Positions 20,590-31,780 of a stretch of 64,000 nt of DNA are shown here, piece after piece; the first letter of the stretch is position 1, and each line of letters begins with the position of its first letter. The notes beneath the pieces were generated by a model that was not told the DNA's origin, did not search any database, and worked only from the letters and a program-made list of their open reading frames with translations. The stretch is taken from contig MBPM02000063.1 in the NCBI GenBank assembly GCA_001695595.3, positions 124,001 to 188,000 on the forward strand. The letters are read 5' to 3'. This DNA comes from Plasmopara viticola. Taxonomy: Eukaryota; Oomycota; Peronosporomycetes; Peronosporales; Peronosporaceae. Made by a program: the position numbers and the translations under genes.

Positions 20590-22078
20590 CTCCCACTCGA
20601 CTCGACAGCTTCAATACCTTGAATCCCAAGTCGACATCGAAGTAAACTGTATTGCGCGGCACCAATAGGTTTGGTCATGATGTCAGCCAGCATGTCATGA
20701 GTTGGACAGAACTCTAACAATACTTGACCGTCCTCAACCTTCTCACGAACAAAGTGGTACCGAATGTCGATATGCTTGGCGCGCTTATGAAACTCCGGAT
20801 TCTTCGCCAGCGCGATTGAGCCTTGATTATCTTCAAGTATCTGGATAGGTTCATCGTAATCCATTTCTTTAAGCTCGCACAAAAATACTTTTAACCATAC
20901 GGCTTCTTGAGCTGCTTCTGATAGGGCCATATACTCTGCCTCAGTTGACGAGAGTGCTACCGTGCGCTGCTTTTTGCTTCTCCAGCTGATACATCCGTTG
21001 TTCATGACGAAGACATAGCCACTTGTGCTGCGACGCGACTCAATGTCTCCTGCCCAGTCAGCTTCTGAAAATCCTTGAATTGTTGAGGCACCATTCCGAG
21101 AAAACACTAGTCCATGCGTCTGGGTGGCATTTAAATATCGCAGTACGCGCTTCAATGCCTGCCAGTGTGTCGGACACGGATCGGCTGCGAATTGGCTCAG
21201 CACTCCCACTGCTGCTGCAAGATCTGGACGAGTAGCAACCATCAAGTACATGATGCCACCGACAGCATTTCGATATGGCACGTTTTTCATTGTGTCCTCG
21301 TGCTTGCATCCACCATTGCACATATTCTTTGTCAGCTTCAATCCTGGATCTTGAGGAGTCTTTACTGGCTTGCAATCCTGCATCCCAAACTTTAGCAAAA
21401 TTGACTTGAGGAACTTGGTGTGCCGCATCGAAACTTGACCTTTAGTGCTATCCTGATTGATCTCCATTCCGAGAAAAAACTTTAGTTCGCCGAGGTCCGT
21501 CATCTCGAATCGTTCGCTTAGCGCTTGCTTTGTCGTTGAGAGCAAGATACCGTCACTGCTCGCAATAATCAAGTCGTCGACATAGAGTACCACAAAGATC
21601 ATTGACTCGTCACTGCGTTTGCTGTATATGCAGTGATCTGACTTGCTCTTGGTAAAACCCATCTTAACCATGAAATCGTCAATCGTTCGGTTCCACATCC
21701 GTGGTGACTGCTTTAAACCGTAGAGCGAACGCTTTAGCTTGCATATATGCTCCGGTCGACTTGGGTCGGCATATCCATCCGGTTGCTGCATATGAATGTC
21801 TTCATCCAGAACACCATTTAGAAACGCAGTTTTGACGTCCATTTGGTGAAGCTTGAGATCATACTTGGCAGCCAGGCTTAGCACAATGCGAATTGACGTA
21901 AACTTGGCTACAGGTGCAAACGTTTCCTCGTAATCCACACCATACTTCTGCGAGTAACCTTTCGCAACCAACCGTGCCTTAAACCGCTCAATGTCCCCAT
22001 CTTGGTTCTCTTTAACGCGAAAAACCCAGCGACAACCGATCGCTTTTCGTCCCTTCGGCAGTAGAACTATATCCCATG
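20535..22078 (-). CDS. E5 pol, second part: reverse transcriptase and RNase H
   Basis: This frame is open from the frameshift near 22078 to the stop at 20535. It contains CRWVFRVKENQ, the RT core QMDVKTAFL and [20 protein letters not shown], the FLGMEI connection, then RNase H with [29 protein letters not shown] and KHIDIRYHFVREK. In FSEADWAGD the first Asp is Glu, where sisters have FSDADWAGD; that may weaken RNase H. It ends ETPRPAATYR inside the LTR. It lost contact with the upstream frame through one missing T in a T-run (CCCATGTTTATTCC against CCCATGTTTTATTCC in E14). Confidence 0.85.
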
Positions 22079-24694
22079 TTTATTCCTTATCAAGGAGTCA
22101 ATTTCGGAATCGCAAGCTTCCTTCCACTTGCACGCGTCATCGGATTCCATTGCCGACTTGTACGTCGTCGGCATTTCCCCCACTGAATACATGACGTGTG
22201 CTGCTTCAAACCCTCCATTTTCTTCCCTTATTGCGGAAGCTGACATTTCTTCAAGAGTCGACCGCTGGTAACATGGCGCGTGTCGCTTGGATCTTGCAGT
22301 TTCTGTTACCTTTTCGAGCGACTGATTCCTTGTGTGCCGTGTAGCCCCGGACTCGAAGTCAACGTCGCGTTCTAGCACCTGATCATCATCCATCTTTGAC
22401 TCTTCACGGCCATTTTCGGTGCTTGATTCTGTGTCGGCATCAGTAATACTGCCGTTTTCTTCATCCACCAGCTCAACAATCTTGTTATAGTCCTGCCTTC
22501 CTTTGTCGAAAACGTCCTCTTTGAACTGTGCATCGCGACTCATTAGAATGCGCCCGGTCGAAATTTCTTCGAACCGGTATGTCTTTGTATGCTCCGAATA
22601 GCCCAAAAAACGACATAAGATGGCTTTTGCGTCAAGTTTGACACGCTTCTCTTTCGGAACGTGGACATACGCATGACATCCAAACACTTTGAGATTGGCC
22701 AAGAGCGGTTTCTTCGTTGTCCAATGCTCGTGTGGTGACTTCTTCAATTCAGCTGCACGAGTAGGACACCGATTACGGAGAAACGTTGCGGTCATTATTG
22801 CTTCACCCCAATAGCCTTTGGACATTCCAGCATGCTCTAACATGCATCTTGCACACTCAACCAATGTTCGATTCATGCGTTCAGCTACTCCGTTTGACTG
22901 AGGAGTATACGGTGGCGAAAATTTGAGCACGATTCCTCGATCCGTGCAAAATTTGGTCATCTTACCCGACGTGTACTCGCCTCCATTGTCACTTCGAAGA
23001 GTCTTGACTCGCTTGCCAGTCTGCTTTTCAGCAAAGGCAACAAACTCGGCAAACTTGTCTACAACTTCAGACTTGGGTTTGATTAAGTAGATAACGCAGT
23101 AACGTGACTTGTCATCGATGAACGTAACGAAATAGCGCTTTCCACTGAACGTTGACGTTTGCATTGGACCGCACACGTCACTATGTACAACTTCAAGAAT
23201 GTCGTTAGCTCGATCAAGCGAAGATGTTTGAAAGCGCACACGAGTTTGTTTTCCCAGCGCACACCCGTCACAAAGCTCCCGTTTGCTCACCGATGTCAAT
23301 GCAATAGCTGTGGCAAGTTTCTTTTTGACAATAGCATCAAGCCCTTCGAACCCGATATGACCAAGCCGTAGGTGCCAGAGGTACGAATTATTGTCCCCCA
23401 CGCAGCCAGACAGCTCGGCCACACACACTTTTTCAGGAGCAACAGGAATCATATGAAGCTTGAGCAATCCTTTTCCTTCACGAGCACCAATTTTCCATTT
23501 CACCCCCTTTGTCTTCGCGAAGCATCCATCATTGTCGAACATTCCCGGACCAACGTCTTTGGTAAACCGACCGACCGAAAACAAACTGCGAGACAACTTC
23601 GGAATATGCCACACATTAGTAAGCACTCCCTTTTTCACTCCGTTCGATGTCTTGATGGACATAACGACATCTCCACTGCCGATTGCTTGCACGACGCCGT
23701 TGTCTGCTAGATGCACGTCCACTGGAGTGAAGACCTTGTAGTTCCTCATCAACCTTTTTGAGTTTGACATATGCTGCGTCGCTCCTGAGTCGACCAGCCA
23801 AATGTCACTCGACTTGACAGAGCTATCGCAATCGCCAACCGAAAACAAGTAGTCATCACTGTCGTCCCCATTAGCAAAGTTTGCACGCTGTGAACGATGT
23901 CTCTCAAAGTCGTTGCTCGCTCGCAGTGGGCACTCTGCCATCCAATGCCCTTGTTTGCCGCAATTGTGGCACGCCCCGGTCTTCTTCACCGGTCGTCCTT
24001 TGCGCTTGTCGTCTCGTAACATAAACGCTTGACCAGACAAAGCTCCGTCGCCGCTCTGCTCCTTACGTTTCATCTCTTCATGCAACAGGCGCGACGTCAC
24101 AAGCTCCCACGTCAGCGTGTCGGAACGCGACTCCAGCGCCGTGATGAGGAACTGGTACGAATCACTCAGACTTCCAAGAAGCGTGATTACCAGGTCGTCC
24201 TCACTCACCGGAGCGCCCACCGCGTCTAGCTGCTCAGCTAGTGTCTTGAGCTTGTTGGTGTGCTCGAGCACACCGTCGCCATCCTCCATCATCGTAGTGA
24301 AGAACCTGCGACGAAGAAAGAGCTTATTCGCCAAGCTCCTCTTCTCGAAGTGTCCCTCCAACCTTGACCACGCATCGTACGCATCCTTGGCCGAGCGAAC
24401 CAGCGGCAGCTTCGAGTCCTCCATCGCAAGACAGATCATCGCCAGCGCCTTTCGAGCCTTACGCTCAAAGGTCGACTGGTCCATCGGGTTACTCAGCTGC
24501 TCAAGCTTTATTTCCCCGCTCGCAACTTCCCAGAGGTCGCGCTCCTCCAACACCATTCGCATTTTGAACTTCCACATATGGAAGTTCGTTCCGTCGAACT
24601 TGTTGATGCGGCTCGGCGTGGCGTCCATAGTGGCAGCGAAGGCGGTGTCAGGGGTGGGGGCGAAGAAGGCAGAGTCTGCGGGGCTTGGGCTCAT
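22067..24694 (-). CDS. E5 gag-protease-integrase (876 codons open)
   Basis: It starts at the ATG in the PBS (24694): MSPSPADSAFFAPTPDTAF; a second in-frame ATG gives MDATPSRINKFDG. Copia Gag is followed by the CCHC knuckle CHNCGKQGHWMAEC, protease VDSGATQHM, and the HHCC region (LRLGHIG, CDGCALGK). The integrase catalytic set is HSDVCGPM, RSDNGGEY and NGVAERMNRT with DD35E spacing; KVFGCHAYVHVPKEKR is in the C-terminal domain, followed by an acidic linker. The frame ends a few residues after the frameshift near 22078. All catalytic residues in this part are intact. Confidence 0.9.
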   Translation of the reverse strand: MSPSPADSAFFAPTPDTAFAATMDATPSRINKFDGTNFHMWKFKMRMVLEERDLWEVASGEIKLEQLSNPMDQSTFERKARKALAMICLAMEDSKLPLVRSAKDAYDAWSRLEGHFEKRSLANKLFLRRRFFTTMMEDGDGVLEHTNKLKTLAEQLDAVGAPVSEDDLVITLLGSLSDSYQFLITALESRSDTLTWELVTSRLLHEEMKRKEQSGDGALSGQAFMLRDDKRKGRPVKKTGACHNCGKQGHWMAECPLRASNDFERHRSQRANFANGDDSDDYLFSVGDCDSSVKSSDIWLVDSGATQHMSNSKRLMRNYKVFTPVDVHLADNGVVQAIGSGDVVMSIKTSNGVKKGVLTNVWHIPKLSRSLFSVGRFTKDVGPGMFDNDGCFAKTKGVKWKIGAREGKGLLKLHMIPVAPEKVCVAELSGCVGDNNSYLWHLRLGHIGFEGLDAIVKKKLATAIALTSVSKRELCDGCALGKQTRVRFQTSSLDRANDILEVVHSDVCGPMQTSTFSGKRYFVTFIDDKSRYCVIYLIKPKSEVVDKFAEFVAFAEKQTGKRVKTLRSDNGGEYTSGKMTKFCTDRGIVLKFSPPYTPQSNGVAERMNRTLVECARCMLEHAGMSKGYWGEAIMTATFLRNRCPTRAAELKKSPHEHWTTKKPLLANLKVFGCHAYVHVPKEKRVKLDAKAILCRFLGYSEHTKTYRFEEISTGRILMSRDAQFKEDVFDKGRQDYNKIVELVDEENGSITDADTESSTENGREESKMDDDQVLERDVDFESGATRHTRNQSLEKVTETARSKRHAPCYQRSTLEEMSASAIREENGGFEAAHVMYSVGEMPTTYKSAMESDDACKWKEACDSEIDSLIRNKHGI

Positions 24695-24698
24695 AACC

Positions 24699-25000
24699 TG
24701 TTGAAAAGGGTCACTTGAGCGGAAGATGGCAAAATGCAAAGTGAATCTATTTTAAAGGTCCTTAGTTCGCAACTACATGCTACCTCTAAGCCAATGATTT
24801 ATCTAAGCCAATCAGAGAGACTTACAATCCTGATGCAATCATCTTCCCATCCGGGCGCAATCATCTTCCCATCCTGAAACCGATCTTTTGCCCATCTTGA
24901 ACCCGCTCATTTAGTCAGTCATCAATTGATTGCAGATATTCGTACTTACCGATATGTAGCCGCTGGTCGAGGCGTTTCTGCGCCAGCATCTTGAACAACA
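24699..25000 (-). repeat. E5 5' LTR (A2)
   Basis: 302 bp, starting TGTTGAAAAGGG and ending GAACAACA, followed in element sense by the PBS (24683-24698, complement of GGTTATGAGCCCAAGC). Confidence 0.9.
24728..24746 (-). promoter_or_regulatory. Inr-FPR core promoter of E5
   Basis: The complement reads ATTCACTTTGCATTTTGCC, identical to the motif in E2 at 903-921. The FPR CATTTTGCC fits CAWTTTNYY exactly. Confidence 0.6.
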
Positions 25001-25239
25001 AATCAAGGCTCGGTTGCGCTTGCCAAGAACCCCGAGTTCCACAAGCGTACCAAGCTCATCGACATTCGCTATCACTTTGTTCGGGAGAAGGTTAAAGATG
25101 GTCAAGTGGTCCTGCAATACTGTTCGACAAAAGACATGAAGGGGGACATGATGACCAAGCCAATCCCAGCTGTGCAGTTTGAGTTTCTTCGCAACATGCT
25201 TAAGATACAAGGTTCAAGGAGTGCCGAGTCGAGTAGGAG
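25001..25239 (+). pseudogene. E2 RNase H, last piece
   Basis: This is the end of E2's Pol after E5: NQGSVALAKNPEFHKRTKLIDIRYHFVREK, then STKDMKGDMMTKPIPAVQFEFLRN. The His of the usual KHIDIRYH is Leu. The polypurine tract AGTAGGAG is altered from GAGTGGGAG just before the LTR at 25240. The frame continues into the LTR as SRSVDKNAPRQDTGVVEDAV. Confidence 0.85.
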
Positions 25240-25296
25240 TGTTGACAAGAATGCGCCTCGACAAGACACTGGTGTTGTCGAAGATGCCGTGGAAGT
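25240..25296 (+). repeat. Start of E2 3' LTR (A1)
   Basis: The first 57 bases of an A1 LTR (TGTTGACAAGAATGCGCC... to GTGGAAGT) are then replaced by an inverted A2-type LTR. Confidence 0.8.
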
Positions 25297-25791
25297 TGTT
25301 AAAAAAATGTCACTTGAGTGGAAGATGGCAAAATGCAAAGTAAATATATATCTAAAAGATCCTTAGTTCGCAACTACATGCTACCTCTAAGCCAATGATT
25401 TATCTAAGCCAATCAGAGAGACTTACAATCCTGACGCAATCATCTTCCCATCCGGGCGCAATCATCTTCCCATCCTGAAACCGATCTTTTGCCCATCTTG
25501 AACCTGCTCATTCAGTCAGTCATCAATTGATTGCAGATACCGGTACTTACCGGTATCTGCAATCAGTTGATGACTGACTTAGGGAGCGGGTTCAAGATGG
25601 GCAAAAGATCGGTTTCGGGATGGGAAGAAAATTGCGCCCGGATGGGAAGATGATTGCGCCCGGGTAGGGGGTCATTCTGATTGGCTTAGATAAATCATTG
25701 GCTTAGAGGTAGCATGTAGTTGCGAACTAAGGACCATTAAATATATTTACTTTGCATTTTGCCAACGACCGCTCAAGTGACCCTTACATTA
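25297..25791. repeat. Head-to-head LTR palindrome
   Basis: An A2-type LTR on the minus strand (25297 to about 25547) meets the 3' part of a plus-strand LTR (about 25552-25791). The join is exactly at the LTR's own CCGGTACTTACCGG near-palindrome. The two arms of about 240 bp are near reverse complements, with a perfectly paired core GATTGCAGATACCGGT on each side of four bases. The right arm ends CATTA like E2's 5' LTR. The A2 LTR end and the next part of the A1 LTR are missing, as expected for a deletion between inverted repeats. Confidence 0.85.
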
Positions 25792-27342
25792 CGTTGCTTC
25801 TTACTTCGCCAGCTGATGCATCCATTATTAAGTGTAAACGCATAGCCGCTTGTACTTCGGCGAGATTCGATGTCTTCAGCCCAGTCTGCATCCGAATACC
25901 CAAGTAGCTTAGCCAGACCGCAATTTGAAAATTGGAGTCCATGCGTTTCCGTTGCCTTTAAGTATCGCAGAACCCGCTTGAGTGCTCGCCAATGCGTCGG
26001 ACACGGATCAGCAGCAAACTGGCTTAACACTCCCACGGCCGCAGCAAGGTCCGGTCGCGTCGCAACCATAAGATACATTATGCCACCAACACAACTTCGA
26101 TAAGGCACATTCTTCATCGTAACTTCATGCTTGCAGCCGCCTTCACACATGTTCTTTGTCAGCTTGAGCCCTGCTTCTTGAGGCGTCTTGACAGGTAAAC
26201 TTGGTTTGTCGCATCGTGACTCGACCGGATACTTGGTCTTGACCGATTTCCATACCAAGAAAGTACTTAAGCTCGCCGAGGTCAGTCATCTCAAATCGGT
26301 CGCTTAGCGCACGCTTGGTGGAGACAAGGAGCGAGTTGTTGCTGCTTGCTACAATGAGATCATCCACGTACAGCACAACAATAACCATATCGTCGTCCAC
26401 GCGCTTGCTGTAGACACAGTGATCGGACTCACACTTGTTGAAACTCATCTTGATCATAAAGTCGTCGATGGTTTGGTTTCACATGCGCGGTGATTGCTTA
26501 AGACCGTACAACGAGCGCTTCAGCTTACATACATGATTTTGTTTGTTTCCGCTCACATATCCTTCGGGCTGCTGCATATAAATTTCTTCATCCAGAACTC
26601 CGTTTAAGAAAGCAGTCTACACGTCCATCTGATGTAGCGTCAAACCGTACTTGGCAGCCATACTCAACGCGATGCGAATTGAAGTAAACTTCGCCACCGG
26701 CGCAAATGTCTCCTCATAATCAACCCCAAGCTTTTGTGAAAATCCCTTGGCAACGAGTCGCGCCTTGAATCGCTCGATAATCCCATCTTGGTTTTCCTTG
26801 ACTCGAAACACCCATCTGCAGCCGATCGCTTTGCGTCCTTTAGGCAGAGGAACAACATCCCAAGTCTTGGAGTGACTTTAGCTCCGAAGCGCATGCAGCT
26901 TTCCATTGGCCCGCGTCACTGGATTCCATCGCCGACTTGAACGTTGTCGGTAATTCTCCCACTGAATACACGACGTGGGCGGCTTCGTAGCCCTCTTCGC
27001 GAATTGTAGCCAGAGCCGACATTTCTTCGAGTGTCGAGCGTTGGTATTTGGGCACATGACGCTTGGGCTGCGAAACTTCAGTCACCTTTTCCAAAGATTG
27101 AGTTCGTGCCGCTTACTTCCCAATTCGATGTCAGTACTTGCGTCTTGTGTCTCATCCTGCTCTTGCTCAAACTCGTTTTCGTCGTCCGTCGATATTCCTT
27201 CATCCTCATCATGAATCTCGACAATAGTGCTTTTATTTATGAAAGTCGTTCTTCCACTGTCGAAAGTGTCTTCCTTGAACTGAGCATCACGACTCATAAT
27301 GATTCGACCAGTTAACAATTTTTCAAAGCGATACGTCTTTTG
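25792..27342 (-). pseudogene. E6: remnant of family A pol (integrase end, RT, RNase H start)
   Basis: This is a heavily decayed Pol cut at both ends. RNase H reads [21 protein letters not shown] and stops at WRSKKQR where E2's LTR abuts. RT keeps LYVDDLIVAS and FLGMEI. Visible damage includes TGA for Trp at RMWNQT (near 26478), TAG for Lys at DVKTAF (near 26619), and a deletion of about 40 bases joining MRQTKF to KTPQEAGL (near 26190). A further frame break lies near 26870 and others in the acidic linker up to 27100. The right end is cut in YRFEK of the integrase C-terminal domain by E7. Subtype is uncertain; residues resemble A2. Confidence 0.85.
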
Positions 27343-27676
27343 TGTTGAAAAGGTCGAAGTGAGCACTAGTTGGCAAAATGCAAAGTAAATATATTTAATG
27401 GTCCTAAGTTCGCAACTACATGCTACCTCTAAGCCAATGATTTATCTAAGCCAATCAGAATGACTCACCATCCGGGCGCAATCATCTTCCCATCCGGGCG
27501 CAATCATCTTCCCATCACGAAACCGATCTTTTGCCCATCTTGAACCCGCTCCCTAAGTCAGTCATCAACTGATTGCAGATACCGGTACTTACCGGTATGA
27601 AGTCGTTGGTCGAGGCGTTACTTTCACGGCATCTTCGACAACACCAGTATCTTGTCGAGGCGCATTCTTGTCAGCA
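27343..27676 (-). repeat. E7 3' LTR (A1)
   Basis: This 334-bp LTR is close to the E3 LTRs; its end is CAGCA instead of CAACA. Confidence 0.85.
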
Positions 27677-30600
27677 CTCCCACTCGACTCGGCAGTCCTC
27701 GAACCTTGTATCCCAAGCATGTTGCGAAGAAACTCAAACTGCACAGCTGGGATTGGCTTGGTCATCATGTCCGCCTTCATGTTTTTAGTCGAACAGTATT
27801 GCAGGACCACTTGACCATCTTCAACCTTCTCCCGAACAAAATGATAGCGAATGTCGACGTGCTTGGTACGCTTGTGGAACTCGGGGTTCTTGGCAAGCGC
27901 AATCGAGCCTTGATTGTCTTCGTAAATCTTGACAGGCTCGTTGCTCTTCATTTCACCAAGCTCGCATAGGAATGCTTCAAGCCAAATTGCCTCTTGAACA
28001 GCTTCTGTCAGCGCCATGTACTCTGCCTCCGTTGACGAGAGCGCAACCGTCCTTTGTTACTTGCTTCTCCAGCTGATGCACCCTGAATTCATTGTAAACG
28101 CGTAACCACTTGTACTTCGTCGAGTATCAGCATCGCCAGCCCAGTCCGCGTCAACAAAACCTTGCAGCTTGTCCTTGCTTGATTTGTCGAACTTGATTCC
28201 ATGTGTAGTCGTGCCTTGAATGTACCGAAACACGCGCTTGAGAGCTTGCCAATGCGTAGGGCATGGATCAGCAGCAAATTGAGAAAGAACTCCCACTGCA
28301 GCGGCGAGGTCCGGCCGCGTCTCGACCATGAGATACATGAGGCACCCAACCGCATTTCGGTACGGAACATTTGCCATTGTTGTACTGTGCTGGCAGCCGC
28401 CCTCGCACATTGTCTTCGTCAGCTTGAGGCCAGGTTCTTGGGGTGTATTGACCGGGTTGCTGTTCACCATGCCGAACTTCGTCAAAATGTCTCTGGCGAA
28501 CTTGATCTGACGCATTGCCACAATACCAGCAGAACGATCCTGTTCAATTTCGATGCCCAGAAAATACTTGAGATCACCTAAGTCAGTCATTTCGAAACGC
28601 TCGCTTAACGCTTGCTTAGTTGACTTGAGCATCCTGTCGTCACTGCTCGCGAGAACGAAATCATCAACGTAAAGAGCCACAAAAATCATGTGCTGGTCAT
28701 CTCGCTTCACGTACACACAATGATCGGCTTCGCACTTCTTGAATCCAAGCATAATCATGAACTTGTCAATCGTCTGATTCCACATACGAGGTGACTGTTT
28801 TAATCCGTAAAGCGACCGCTTGAGCTGACAAACATGATCTGGCTGGCGTTCGTCCTCGTAACCTTGTGGCTGAACCATGTAAATGTCTTCATCGAGAGAC
28901 CCGTTCAAGAAGGCTGTCTTGACATCCATCTGGTGCACTTTAAGTCCGTACTTGGCTGTCAAACTGAGGAGAATCCGTATTGAAGTAAACTTGGCCAACG
29001 GTGCAAATGTTTCATCATAGTCGATACCGTGCTTTTGCGAAAATCCTTTGGCGACAAGTCGAGCCTTGAATCGTTCGATCCCTCCTGCTTGATTTTCCTT
29101 GACTCGAAACACCCATCGACAGCCAATAGCTTTTCGTCCTTGAGGCAACGGCACCAACGACCACGTCTTGTTTTTGCGGAGGGAGTCGATTTCCGAGTCG
29201 CATGCCTCTTTCCACTTGGCCGCGTTGCTAGATTCCATTGCCGACTTGTACGTAGTTGGCATTTCTCCCAATGAATCTACAACAAAGGCCGCTTCAAAAT
29301 CGCCATCCCCGTGAGCCACTGCTGACATCTCGTCCAGTGACATCTGTGGTCGGCTTTGGCGCTTGGGCCTTGGGGGGTCTGCAACCTTCTCTAGCGATCG
29401 CGACCGCTGAATACGCTTGCTTCCTGGTTTGACCTCCACATCCGGAGCCGAAAATTCTTCTTGCTCGCAGTCAGTCCCATTAGATCCTGCCGAACAATCG
29501 CTTGCATCATCTTGAATAATCACTTCATTGCTGTCATAACTTCGTCTCCCACTGTCGAAGACATCCTCCATGAACTGTGCGTCGCGGCTCACAAGTACTC
29601 GACCACTCACAATTTCTTCAAAGCGGTACGCTTTTTCGTTTTCGAGTAACCAAGAAATCGGCACCGCACCGATCGAGCATCAAACTTGGTCCGTTTTTCC
29701 TTCGGCACTTGAACGTACGCGTGGCAACCAAAAATCTTAAGGTTTGCCAGAAGCGGTTTCTTGCCGGTCCGAATTTGATGAGGTGACATGTCGGACTTGA
29801 TGGCGCGCCTTGGGCACCGATTCCGTAGGAAAGTGGCAGTCATGACGGCTTCACCCCAGTAAGACTTCGGCAAGTTGGCGTGCTCTAGCATACAGCGAGC
29901 ACATTCCACAAGCGTCCGATTCATTCGCTCTGCAACGCCATTTAGCTGGGGTGTGTACGGCGGTGTCAATTTCTGTACAATACCACGCTCTGCACAGAAC
30001 TTCGTCATGGCGCCGTTCACGTATTCTCCGCCATTATCGCAACGAAGTGTCTTGACGCGGCGGCAAGTTTGGTTTTCCGCTAGCGCAACAAATTCTGCAA
30101 ACTTTTCGGATACTTCAGACCTGTTTCTGAGCAAGAAGACAACGCAAAAGTGCGATTTTCGTCAACAAATGTAACGAAATAGCGCTTGCCTCCAAACGTT
30201 GGTGATTGCATGGGACCGCACACGTCGCTGTGAATAGTCTCCAACACGTGCTTGGCACGACTTGGGGAGGAGTTCATGAAGCTCACCCGCGTCTGTTTGC
30301 CCAGCGCAAAGCTCTCGCATGTTTCCCACTGAGTAGCTGTCTTGAGGTTGATACCAATTCCATACTTCTTCTTGACAATGGCATCTAGACCGCCGTAACC
30401 AATGTGGCCAAGTCGAAGGTGCCAGAGGTACGACGTGGTGTCCCCATGGCATCCCGACGAACTTGTCACATTGGCTGCGTCAATATTGACAGGCGTCATG
30501 CAGAGCCTGAACAAACCCTTGCCTTCGCGAGCACCAAGCTTCCAACGGACACCTTTAGCTTCGGCAACATCCATCGCGCTCAAACTTGACCGGGCCAACA

Positions 30601-31776
30601 TCCTTCGCGCTCAAACGTGACCGGGCCAACATCCTCCGTAAAGCGTCCAACGGAAAAAAGATTGCGCGAAAGCTTTGGGATGTGCCACACTGTAGTAAGC
30701 ACACCCTTCTTGAGTCCGCGCGGAGTAGCCATAGACATAACAATGTCACCCGTGCCCACTGCCTGAACCACTCCATCATCTGCAAGATGCACGTCCATCG
30801 GCGAGATTGTCTTGTAATTCTTCATGTACTCTCGCGAGTACGTCATGTGCTGCGTCGCACCCGAGTCGACCAGCCACACAGAACTTGACTTGGTGGTACT
30901 CCCACCAACCGAAAACAAAAATTCACCAGAGTAATCCTCACTCTGCGCGACATTAGCGCGTTGCGTCCTTTGACGCTCTCCATTCTCTCGAATTCGAGCC
31001 GGACATTTTGCGATCCAGTGCCCTTGCTCGCCACAGTAGTGGCAGGTACTCGTGGGCTTTATTGAGACTTGTCGTCCCTTGCGCCGTCCATTGTCCGCTG
31101 ACACGAATGCTTGCACCTGACCGTGCACGGCTCCATCGACGCCGCCATCGTGTTCCTTGCGCTTCATATCCTCGTGAAGCAGCCGAGACGTCACAAGCTC
31201 CCAAGACAGCGAGTCGGCTCTTGACTCCAATGCTGTAATGAGAAATGCGAACGACTCACTGAGACTTGCAAGAAGCGTGATCACCAAGTCGTCCTCGCTT
31301 ACTGGAGCACCAACCGCGTCGATTTGCTCCGCTAGAGTCTTCATCTTGTTGATATGCGCGAGCACATCCTCACCTTCTTCCATCTTGGCCGTGAAGAAAC
31401 GACGACGAAGAAAGAGCTTATTGGCCAAACTCTTCTTCTCGAAATGTGCCTCGAGCCTTGACCATGCATCGTGCGCACCACTTGACGACCGGACCAGTGG
31501 CAGTTGCGAGTCTTCCATTGCAAGAAAAATTATCGCTAGCGCTTTCCGAGACTCCCTCTTGTAAGTCGACTGATCCATCGCATTCGTGCAGTGCTCCAGC
31601 TTGATCTGAACACTTGCGACTTCCCACAGGTCCCTCTCCTCCAGCACCATCTGCATCTTGAACTTCCAGGTGTGAAAGTTGGCTCCATCGAATTTGTTGA
31701 TTCGACTGAAGGCAGAGATGTCCATTGCGAAGGCGGAGTCGTAGTCGGGGGCAGAGATTGCAGGGCTTGGGCTCAT
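27589..31776 (-). pseudogene. E7 gag-pol, broken
   Basis: It starts at the PBS ATG (31776): MSPSPAISAPDYDS. Gag and protease are open to about 30640, with knuckle CHYCGEQGHWIAKC and VDSGATQHMTY. A 31-bp tandem duplication (30576-30637) plus a 2-base loss breaks the frame at the same place as in E2 and E3. Integrase has a 1-base loss near 30155 (DEKSHF segment) and a small replacement near 29640. RT is open and complete from 28057 to about 29640, including YVDDFVLASS (Leu to Phe after YVDD). TAA at 28057-28059 (Lys of WRSKKQR) interrupts RNase H; the rest is open to 27589. Catalytic blocks are otherwise present. Confidence 0.88.
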
Positions 31777-31780
31777 AACC

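Larger units (their letters stand above)
20288..25000 (-). mobile_element. E5: full-length family A2 element, nearly intact
   Basis: This 4,713-bp element has two 302-bp LTRs and the target duplication AATCA (20283-20287 and 25001-25005) inside E2's RNase H. The LTRs differ at about a dozen positions, near 4 %. The coding region shows a single frameshift, so it is the best preserved family A copy here. Confidence 0.95.
656..25791 (+). mobile_element. E2: family A1 copia element, split by two large insertions
   Basis: E2 has a 5' LTR (656-949), a PBS at 950, and gag-pol at 954-4677, 20173-20287 and 25006-25239. Its 3' LTR begins at 25240. Removing the inserted DNA and the target duplications leaves roughly 4.7 kb, the same size as E3 and E5. 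It is interrupted by the family-B block (4678-20167, GGAGG on both sides) and by E5 (20288-25000, AATCA on both sides). Both LTRs end CATTA rather than CAACA. Its own flanks differ: E1 LTR on the left (ACTAC) and E6 RNase H on the right (CGTTG). No target duplication is visible, so at least one outer end was rearranged. Confidence 0.85.

Noticed and set aside
24683..24698. tRNA-Met-like sequence.
   Set aside because: Only the anticodon half is present, directly beside an LTR; it is a primer-binding site, not a tRNA gene.
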